Shown here one piece after another: positions 57,641 through 64,000 of a DNA stretch of 64,000 nt (positions are counted from its first letter, which is position 1; each line of letters starts with the position of its first letter). The notes under the pieces are model-generated. The model ran no database searches. It saw only the letters and a program-made list of their open reading frames with translations, and was not told the DNA's origin. The stretch lies in assembly GCA_934541015.1 (NCBI GenBank), contig CAKTDC010000001.1, positions 1-64,000 on the forward strand. The letters are read 5' to 3'. The translations under genes were made by a program, and so were the position numbers. This DNA comes from an uncultured Luteimonas sp. GTDB taxonomy: Bacteria > Pseudomonadota > Gammaproteobacteria > Xanthomonadales > Xanthomonadaceae.

Positions 57641-58474
57641 ATGCTGCCGGGGCTGGAAATGATGGCGTGCACCGACCTGGCTGTTCCGGTCCAGGTGATG
57701 CAGCACGTCGTGCGCGTGGAATCCTCGTTCAATCCCTACGCGATCGGGGTTGTCGGCGGGCGCCTGGCGCGCCAGCCGAGGAACCTCCCCGAGGCGCTGT
57801 CGACCGCGCGCATGCTCGAACGGGAGGGCTACAACTTCTCGCTCGGCCTGGCGCAGGTCAACCGGTACAACCTGACCCGGTACGGGCTGGGCAGCTACGA
57901 ACGCGCCTTCGATATCTGCCCGAACCTGCAGGCCGGATCGCGCATCCTCGCCGAGTGCTATTCGCGCTCGGGCAATGACTGGGGCAAGGCGCTGAGCTGC
58001 TACTACTCGGGCAACTTCGTCACCGGGTTCCGGCACGGCTACGTGCAGAAGGTGCTGGCGTCCTGGCAGGGCAGCGGGTCGACGGCTTCCGCCATCCCGG
58101 TGATCGGGCGCGGCAGCCCCGCGTCCGCGGCCGCCGCGCAGGCGCCGGGACAGCCTTCATCGATCGTGATGCGACGGGTGCAGGAGGCTGCCGCGACGAC
58201 AGCGGTCCCGCCCCCTGCACCGCCGCCGATGGTGCAGGCGACGGTGGCGGCAGCGCCGGCCCTGCCGGCATCGACGCATGTGTCGTTCCAGGCGTCGCCG
58301 TCGGCGCCCGTGCAACCGGCGGCTCCCGCCGCCGCGATCGACGCGCCGGTGCTCGTGCAGTCGATGTCGGCGTCGTTGTCGCCGTCGGTCCCGGCGCGCG
58401 GTGCCGATGCCCGCGGAGTTGCACAGCCCCGTGCGGCGGCGACATCCCGCAGGGACGATGCCTTCGTGTTCTAG
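57641..58474 (+). CDS. virB1: T4SS lytic transglycosylase VirB1
   Basis: 277 residues. The catalytic glutamate lies in MQHVVRVESSFNPYAIGVV (~20-38), followed by NFSLGLAQVNRYNL and YYSGNF, the classic SLT-fold motifs (~1-140). The remaining half is Ala/Pro-rich. No cleavable signal peptide is evident, which is usual for VirB1 in X-T4SS clusters as far as I recall. It opens the peptidoglycan for channel assembly. GAAGGAGGG ribosome site. Confidence 0.92.
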   Translation: MLPGLEMMACTDLAVPVQVMQHVVRVESSFNPYAIGVVGGRLARQPRNLPEALSTARMLEREGYNFSLGLAQVNRYNLTRYGLGSYERAFDICPNLQAGSRILAECYSRSGNDWGKALSCYYSGNFVTGFRHGYVQKVLASWQGSGSTASAIPVIGRGSPASAAAAQAPGQPSSIVMRRVQEAAATTAVPPPAPPPMVQATVAAAPALPASTHVSFQASPSAPVQPAAPAAAIDAPVLVQSMSASLSPSVPARGADARGVAQPRAAATSRRDDAFVF

Positions 58475-58562
58475 TCAGTCTTCCCGCAACAGGCGCCGCC
58501 AGCGGCGTCAGCCTCACCGCCGTACCCCAACCACCGTCCTCCGCAAAACTCTGGAGCAAACC

Positions 58563-58937
58563 ATGAACAACACCGAAAACACACAGCTGTCCAAGCAGGT
58601 CTTCCGGGGCGGCGCGATGACCATGGCACTGGTGGCGCTGGTCGCCATGCCCGAGCTTGTATTCGCGCAGAGCGGGAGCGATGCCGCAGGCCGCGTCGAG
58701 AGTTTCTTCGACAACATCTACTCCCTGCTCAACATCGCCTCGATCGCGATCGTCACCATCGCGGTGATCTTTGCCGGCTACCAGATCGCGTTCAACCACA
58801 AGCGCATCGGCGATGTCGCCCCGGTGCTGATCGGCGGCTTCCTGATCGGCGCGGCCGCGCAGATCGCCAAGATGCTCCTGCCCGACGAGTTGAGCAGCAG
58901 CACCATGGTGATGGTCCAGTTGCTGCAGTATGCGTAA
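58563..58937 (+). CDS. virB2: T4SS major pilin VirB2
   Basis: 124 residues. A long signal peptide (cleavage near VFAQ, ~40), then a pilin domain with two hydrophobic helices (LLNIASIAIVTIAVIFAGYQIAF and VAPVLIGGFLIGAAAQIAKMLL) separated by a short basic NHKRIG loop, the standard VirB2 topology. ATG at 58563. Confidence 0.93.
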   Translation: MNNTENTQLSKQVFRGGAMTMALVALVAMPELVFAQSGSDAAGRVESFFDNIYSLLNIASIAIVTIAVIFAGYQIAFNHKRIGDVAPVLIGGFLIGAAAQIAKMLLPDELSSSTMVMVQLLQYA

Positions 58938-59247
58938 GGACGTGCTCTTCCGGGGGTGCACGCGGCCGGCCATGTTCATGGGCGTGCCGTACGTGCCCTT
59001 CGCCATCGGCGCGGGCTCCTGCCTGTTGATGACGTTCTACTTCAACATGTGGTTCCTGATGCTGATGCCGCTGGTGATCATGGTGATGCGCCAGATGGCC
59101 CGGCGCGACGAGATGATCTTCCGCCTGCTCGGGCTGCGCTGGCAGTTCCGGACGAGGACCAGGAACATCCGCCGCAACGACGGCATGTGGGTGTTCTCCG
59201 CCAACGACCACCGCAACCCGCTGCAGGACGATCCGATCAGGCGCTGA
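58930..59247 (+). CDS. virB3: T4SS inner-membrane protein VirB3
   Basis: 105 residues. FRGCTRPAMFMGVPYVPF at the N terminus and two adjacent membrane helices (~20-52) match VirB3, followed by the cytoplasmic RRDEMIFRLLGLRWQFR. It overlaps virB2 by 8 bp and precedes virB4 by 3 bp. Confidence 0.94.
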   Translation: MRKDVLFRGCTRPAMFMGVPYVPFAIGAGSCLLMTFYFNMWFLMLMPLVIMVMRQMARRDEMIFRLLGLRWQFRTRTRNIRRNDGMWVFSANDHRNPLQDDPIRR

Positions 59248-59250
59248 CGA

Positions 59251-61719
59251 ATGCAATCCCGGGACACGCCAATCTCCGAGTTCGTGCCGTTTTCCGCGCA
59301 CGTTTCGCCGCACGTGGTGAAAACCACGGGCGGGGATTTCCTCATGACCTGGCGGCTCGACGGGCTGCCGTTCGTGGGGCGCGAGGAGTGGGAGCTGGAG
59401 CATCGGCACAACACCTTCAACCGCATGCTCCAGACCCTGCGCGCCCCGGACTTCGTCAACGTGGCGTTCTGGGTGCACGACGTGCGCCGCCGCGGCACGG
59501 TGGAGGCCCAGGCCTCGTTCGACCAGGCCTTCAACCAGCAGCTGTCGGACGACTATTTCGGCTCGCTTTCCACGCAGAAGCTGATGGTCAACCAGCTGTA
59601 CCTGACCATGATCTACCGCCCGGTCGTGGTCGGGAAGAAGTTCGTGGAGAGGTCCACCGACATCGCCCGCCTGCAGGCCGAGCAGGACCAGGCGATCGCC
59701 ACGCTGATGGAACTGGCCGGGAACCTGGAGGCGGTGATCAAGGACTACGCTCCCGTGCGCCTGGGCATCTACCAGGCCGACAACGGCGTGGTGTTCTCCG
59801 AGACGCTGGAGTTCTTCGGCTACCTGCTCAACCGCATCACCGAGCCGGTGCCGGTGCTGCGCGCCCCGGTCTACGACTACCTGCCGGTCAGCAGGCACAT
59901 GTTTTCGGCCAAGACCGGCGACTTCGTGGTCAGCGCGCCGGGAGGCAAGAACCAGTTCGGCGCGATCCTGAACATCAAGGAGTTCACCGACGGCACCTGG
60001 CCGGGGATCCTCAACGGCCTGAAGTACCTGGACTTCGAGTACGTGATCACGCATTCGTTCAGTCCCACCGGGCGCCAGGACGCACTCAAGGTGCTCGAGC
60101 GCACCAAGGGCATGATGATCTCGTCCGGGGACAAGGCGGTCAGCCAGATCGCCGAGCTCGACCACGCCATGGACCAGGTCGCGTCCGGCAACTTCGTGCT
60201 GGGCGAGTACCACTTCATCATGTCGCTGTACGCCGAAGACCAGCAGAAGCTGTCGCAGAACATCGCCACCGCCCGCGCCGAGCTGTCCAACGCCGGCTTC
60301 GTGTCGACCAAGGAGGACCTGGCGGTCAGCTCCTCGTTCTACTCGCAGCTGCCGGGCAACTGGAAGTACCGGACGCGGCTGGCCAACGTCAGTTCGCTGA
60401 ACTTCCTCGGGCTGTCGCCGCTGCACAACTTCGCCACCGGCAAGCGCGACAACAACCCCTGGGGCGAAAGCGTGACCGTGCTCCAGACCACCAATGGCCA
60501 GCCGTACTACTTCAACTTCCACGCCACGCATCCGGCGGAGAATTCGCTGGGCGAGAAGGCGATCGCCAACACCATGGTGATCGGCAAGTCCGGCACCGGC
60601 AAGACGGCGCTGATCAACTTCCTGCTCAGCCAGGTGCAGAAGTTCGATCCGGTGCCGACGATCTTCTTCTTCGACAAGGACCGCGGCGCGGAGATCTTCG
60701 TGCGCGCATGCGGCGGCAACTATCTGGCGCTGGAGAACGGGCAGCCGACCGGCTTCAATCCGTTCCAGTGCGAGTTCAACGACGCCAACGTGCAGTTCCT
60801 GGCGGGCCTGATCAAGGTGCTGGCCGGCAAGAGCGCCTATTCGGCCCGCGAGGACGACGACATCTTCCGCGCGGTCGAGAACATCCTAGACATGCCGGTG
60901 CACCTGCGGTCGATGACCAACTTCCAGAAGAGCCTGCCCAACATGGGCGACGACGGCCTGTTCGCGCGCCTGCGCAAATGGACCGCCGGGAACGCGCTGG
61001 GCTGGGTGTTCGACAACCCGGTGGACACCATCGACCTGGGCCGTGCCAGCATCATCGGCTTCGACTACACCGAGGTGATCGACAACGCGGAAGTCCGTGT
61101 GCCGGTGATCAACTACCTGCTGCACCGGCTCGAGGAGCTGATCGACGGGCGGCCGCTGATCTACGTGATGGACGAGTTCTGGAAGATCCTCGACGGCGGT
61201 GGCGCGCTGAAGGAGTTCGCCAAGAACAAGCAGAAGACCATCCGCAAGCAGAACGGCCTGGGCATCTTCGCCACCCAGAGCCCGGAGGACGCGCTGGCCA
61301 GCGACATCTCCGCGGCGCTGATCGAACAGACCGCGACGCTGATCCTGCTGCCCAACCCCAATGCCGCCCGCGAGGACTACGTTGACGGCCTGAAGCTGAC
61401 CCAGGCCGAGTTCGACGTCATCAAGAGCCTGGACGAGCGCTCGCGCTGCTTCCTGGTCAAGCAGGGCCACGCCTCGACCGTCTGCCAGCTCAACCTGCGC
61501 GGCATGGACGACGCGCTGGCGGTGATCTCGGCCAGCACCGACAACATCGAGATCATGCATCGCATCGTCGACGAGGCCGCCGCAGCGGCCGGCATCGACA
61601 AGGCGGACCTGCTGCCGGAGCAGTGGCTGCCCGCCTTCTACGAGAACCGCAAGGGCTCCGGCCGCGCTTCTTCCCGCCCCGGCGCCGCGGGCGCCGCACG
61701 CAGGACCGGCACCGGCTGA
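59251..61719 (+). CDS. virB4: T4SS ATPase VirB4
   Basis: 822 residues, the largest T4SS ATPase. N-terminal CagE/VirB4 domain (~1-400), Walker A GKSGTGKT near 446-453, Walker B LIYVMDEFWKIL (~637-648) with downstream ATQSPEDALAS and the LPNPNA helix. It energises pilus biogenesis and substrate transfer with VirB11 and VirD4. Ends in a short Gly/Ala/Arg-rich tail. Confidence 0.96.
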   Translation: MQSRDTPISEFVPFSAHVSPHVVKTTGGDFLMTWRLDGLPFVGREEWELEHRHNTFNRMLQTLRAPDFVNVAFWVHDVRRRGTVEAQASFDQAFNQQLSDDYFGSLSTQKLMVNQLYLTMIYRPVVVGKKFVERSTDIARLQAEQDQAIATLMELAGNLEAVIKDYAPVRLGIYQADNGVVFSETLEFFGYLLNRITEPVPVLRAPVYDYLPVSRHMFSAKTGDFVVSAPGGKNQFGAILNIKEFTDGTWPGILNGLKYLDFEYVITHSFSPTGRQDALKVLERTKGMMISSGDKAVSQIAELDHAMDQVASGNFVLGEYHFIMSLYAEDQQKLSQNIATARAELSNAGFVSTKEDLAVSSSFYSQLPGNWKYRTRLANVSSLNFLGLSPLHNFATGKRDNNPWGESVTVLQTTNGQPYYFNFHATHPAENSLGEKAIANTMVIGKSGTGKTALINFLLSQVQKFDPVPTIFFFDKDRGAEIFVRACGGNYLALENGQPTGFNPFQCEFNDANVQFLAGLIKVLAGKSAYSAREDDDIFRAVENILDMPVHLRSMTNFQKSLPNMGDDGLFARLRKWTAGNALGWVFDNPVDTIDLGRASIIGFDYTEVIDNAEVRVPVINYLLHRLEELIDGRPLIYVMDEFWKILDGGGALKEFAKNKQKTIRKQNGLGIFATQSPEDALASDISAALIEQTATLILLPNPNAAREDYVDGLKLTQAEFDVIKSLDERSRCFLVKQGHASTVCQLNLRGMDDALAVISASTDNIEIMHRIVDEAAAAAGIDKADLLPEQWLPAFYENRKGSGRASSRPGAAGAARRTGTG

Positions 61720-61771
61720 CGCCGGCCACCACCACCACAGACGCAACCTGCAGTACAGACAGAGGTGAACC

Positions 61772-62515
61772 ATGAAATCCTCGGCTTATTCCTCCCGCAA
61801 GCGCCTCGGCTTCAGCGAAGGCTTCCGCAACACCTTCGGTTTCGCGCCGCGCGTGCCGCAGCCCAACCGCAAGCTCGGCGTGGCAGTGGCCGTTCTCGCT
61901 GTCCTGGGCGCCACCGGCGTGGCGGCAGCGGCCTGGCAGGTCAATGACCAGCGGACGCAGCAGGAGATCGGCAAGGTGCAGGACCTGCTCGGCAGCGGCA
62001 GCACGGTGATCGAGGAGCTGGAGGAGATCAACGAGCGCCTGGCGATGGACGGCTACTCGGGCGATCCCGCGCCGGACATGGTCGAAGAGCCCAGCGGCGA
62101 CGAGAAGCTGGACAAGGAAAAGCCGACCAGCATCGATGTCGCGATCGACAAGCTGTGCCCCGAGGGAGCCAACAACATGCTCGGGCAGCAGCAGCAGATG
62201 CTGTGCCGGGAGATGGTGCACACCGAGCTGGCCCAGTACCGTTTCTCGATGCGCATGTTCGAGCGCGCCAAGGAGAACTACGACCGCCTCAAGGACATCC
62301 AGGAGCGCCGCGATGCCCTGGAGGAGGATGACTACGCCAACCTGCAGTACAACACCAATGAACTGCTGGCGCTGACCGCGCTGATGGACAACGATCGCGA
62401 TCGCTACCGCACCTACATGAGTGCCTACGAAGCGCGCGTGGCGCACATCGAGAACGCACGCGCCTCGCTCACCCGCAACGCGCTCAAGGGCACCGGCGGC
62501 CTGCCGTCGCTGTGA
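61772..62515 (+). CDS. virB5: T4SS minor pilin-like VirB5
   Basis: 247 residues. Cytoplasmic basic N terminus and one transmembrane helix (~36-56), then a helical periplasmic domain with two cysteines (KLCPEGANN, MLCREMV) and a coiled-coil-like region. It is assigned VirB5 by position between virB4 and virB6 and overall helical composition rather than by strong motifs; family members in this lineage keep an N-terminal membrane anchor instead of a cleaved signal. Confidence 0.82.
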   Translation: MKSSAYSSRKRLGFSEGFRNTFGFAPRVPQPNRKLGVAVAVLAVLGATGVAAAAWQVNDQRTQQEIGKVQDLLGSGSTVIEELEEINERLAMDGYSGDPAPDMVEEPSGDEKLDKEKPTSIDVAIDKLCPEGANNMLGQQQQMLCREMVHTELAQYRFSMRMFERAKENYDRLKDIQERRDALEEDDYANLQYNTNELLALTALMDNDRDRYRTYMSAYEARVAHIENARASLTRNALKGTGGLPSL

Positions 62516-62550
62516 CCACGGACTGATCGAAGGAACAGGGGAGCCTTGCC

Positions 62551-63603
62551 ATGCCTGACTTGAGCGGATTCGCGCAATGGGCGTTCTTCACGCTGATTTT
62601 CGAGTTCGTCAATGGCGAGATCGAAGCCTTCCAGACCGGGTTGCTCGACCGCGGGACGCAATGGGTCAGCGGCATGGCGTTCGTCCTGTGCACGTTCTGG
62701 GTGCTGATGCAGGGTTTCATGATCGTCACCGGGCGCAGCCGTGAATCGCTGATGGGCCTGGTGGTGGGCTCGCTGCGGGCGTTCCTCGTGGTGTCGGCGG
62801 CGACAGCCATGGCCTTTGCAGGCACCGACATCACGCGCTTCCTGACCGATGATCTGCCCGAGGAGATCCACATGGTGGTCACGGGCAACGACGATCCGGT
62901 AGAGGAATCCATCGATGAGAACCTCAGGACGATGGGTCTGATTTTCGCGCTGGTGGACGCGCTCCCTGTCGGTGGAGGAAAGAACAACTCGGCCCCCAGC
63001 AACGACAGGGATCAGAAGGATGTACGCATGCTGACCGGAATCGGCATTGCCGGGCCGTCGGTGATCGGGGGCGCGATGCTGCTGCTCTACAAGATCGCAC
63101 TGGTGCTGTTCGTGGGCTTCGGCCCGATCTTCATCCTGTGCCTGCTGTTCGATCAGACCAAGGAACTGTTCAAACGCTGGCTGCTGTACGGAATCGGGAC
63201 CATGTTCGCGATGGCGGTACTGGCGTTCATGGTCTCGGTGGCGACCAAGCTGGTGGCGATCGCCTCGGCCATGCTGCTGGCGACGTACATGACGATCGGC
63301 AACCTCGGCGTGGATGCGGGCGGACTGAACGCGGCGGCGATGCAGCAGGGGGGTATCGGCCTGCTGATGTCGGTGCTCATGGTGATGTCCCCGCCGATGG
63401 CGGCGATGTTCTTCAACGGAACCCTGGGACAGTTCGTGGCCAACTCGAGCTTCGGCAACGTGGGCCGCAACAGCACTGGCCAGGTGTCCGATTTCAAACA
63501 GGATATGTACCGACCCCCGCGGACCGGAGGGGCTCAAGTGACGCCGCCTGCTTCCGCGCCCGGAGCACCATATGGTGGTTCTTATCAGGGGACGACGCGT
63601 TGA
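62551..63603 (+). CDS. virB6: T4SS polytopic protein VirB6
   Basis: 350 residues with about six membrane helices. A large periplasmic loop (~100-165, ending DRDQKDVRML) and the conserved tryptophan region LLFDQTKELFKRWLLYGIGTMFAMAVLAFMV (~205-235) are typical of VirB6/TrbL. Ends in a Pro/Gly tail. Last gene of the virB operon. Confidence 0.9.
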   Translation: MPDLSGFAQWAFFTLIFEFVNGEIEAFQTGLLDRGTQWVSGMAFVLCTFWVLMQGFMIVTGRSRESLMGLVVGSLRAFLVVSAATAMAFAGTDITRFLTDDLPEEIHMVVTGNDDPVEESIDENLRTMGLIFALVDALPVGGGKNNSAPSNDRDQKDVRMLTGIGIAGPSVIGGAMLLLYKIALVLFVGFGPIFILCLLFDQTKELFKRWLLYGIGTMFAMAVLAFMVSVATKLVAIASAMLLATYMTIGNLGVDAGGLNAAAMQQGGIGLLMSVLMVMSPPMAAMFFNGTLGQFVANSSFGNVGRNSTGQVSDFKQDMYRPPRTGGAQVTPPASAPGAPYGGSYQGTTR

Positions 63604-63925
63604 GTGCGGGCGAGGTCTGCGGCACAGATCCGGGGTCGATGAAGAGCCAGGCGGAGACTTGAATCGTGAGGGGACCGGTATTGCTTGCGCCGCGTTTTTC
63701 CTTGCATTCCGGAGGGGCACGACAAGGATGTAGTGGCACAAACTGCCGGATCCTGTGCCAAGGCTGCAGGTTTCCCGTGTTTGCCCGCCAGGGGAGCATG
63801 AGGCAGCTGTCATTTCGGGCGCAGCGGTAAGTCCCGGAAAACCAGCAGCGGGGATTTTTCGCTGCGTTTTGAAAGGCAAGCGAAAGTTCCCGGATTTTGC
63901 AGCTGATGATTACAGGTCCCACGGC
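63604..63925. other. Post-virB6 intergenic region (322 bp)
   Basis: Holds a short unsupported ORF (GTG at 63666, 54 codons, no ribosome site), the virB terminator at 63845-63870 and, before the last gene, a weak promoter-like TTGAAA/GATTTT pair (63869-63898). Nothing else recognisable. Confidence 0.55.
63845..63870 (+). terminator. Rho-independent terminator of the virB operon
   Basis: Stem GCAGCG / CGCTGC around a GGGATTTTT loop, followed by GTTTT and preceded by AAAAC; about 240 bp after the virB6 stop. Confidence 0.7.
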
Positions 63926-64000
63926 ATGTTCTTCCTGCGATCCAGGCATCCCCTCCAATCGGCCCTCGCCATCATGCTGGGTGCAACGATGATGGCCCTG
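63926..64000 (+). CDS. Secreted or membrane protein, 5' end only (truncated by window)
   Basis: ATG at 63926 opens 25 codons to the end of the window: MFFLRSRHPLQSALAIMLGA..., a basic start followed by a hydrophobic core, i.e. the beginning of a signal peptide. In X-T4SS loci the genes after virB6 often encode effector-immunity pairs, and immunity proteins carry signal peptides or lipoboxes. That role is an inference from position; no domain is visible yet. A weak AGGT precedes the ATG. Confidence 0.55.
   Translation, partial: MFFLRSRHPLQSALAIMLGATMMAL

Noticed and set aside
63666..63830. 54-codon Cys-containing ORF after virB6
   Set aside because: No Shine-Dalgarno before its GTG, and it ends in non-coding-looking sequence before the terminator.

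Overview
This window is a high-GC (roughly 70% by eye) chromosomal segment that looks like Xanthomonadaceae (Lysobacter/Luteimonas/Xanthomonas relatives). The basis is the gene order 6S RNA between zapA and fthC, the pilMNOPQ cluster divergent from mrcA, and above all a chromosomal type IV secretion locus whose VirB7 carries an extra C-terminal N0-like domain, the hallmark of the Xanthomonadales antibacterial X-T4SS. Nothing points to a plasmid or phage.

Left part (1-34 kb), mostly housekeeping: the end of an rRNA operon (23S 3' end, 5S, terminator); rpiA, an EVE-domain gene, fthC, 6S RNA, zapA and a ZapB-like gene on the minus strand; a membrane PAS-GGDEF-EAL protein; ygfB-pepP facing pepQ; a PilZ/DUF1631 operon with a perfect CRP/Clp palindrome in its leader; hemW, rdgB and rph facing away from yicC-gmk-rpoZ-spoT-ridA-recG-nucleoside hydrolase-rpmE2-gltA; then mrcA and the type IV pilus alignment and secretin operon pilMNOPQ. 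Several junctions between genes hold short elements with terminal inverted repeats built from GGGAATC-like units. One has perfect 31-bp ends and contains the apparent start codon of the DUF58 gene.

Middle part (33-48 kb): a six-gene MoxR/VWA (Bat-type) operon, a dicarboxylate/amino-acid:cation symporter, transketolase, bolA, a small MarR-redoxin operon whose regulator has a four-cysteine C-terminal tail, and the molybdate transporter modABC.

Right part (48-64 kb): the X-T4SS. On the minus strand are a coiled-coil membrane protein, virD4 and a short FimV-like protein only 4 bp downstream of virD4. On the plus strand is the run virB7-8-9-10-11-1-2-3-4-5-6. The two arms diverge from a 691-bp intergenic region that holds a perfect TGTGA-N6-TCACA site. 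A terminator follows virB6, and the window ends inside a small gene whose visible part is a signal peptide, which is where related genomes carry effector/immunity genes. No effector with a recognisable XVIPCD domain is visible inside the window.

The strongest new leads are the two perfect Clp/CRP palindromes (at a PilZ operon and at the T4SS), the MarR four-Cys/redoxin module, the FimV-like protein coupled to virD4, and the inverted-repeat element family at gene junctions. All functional statements are read from sequence and family knowledge; no database search was possible.
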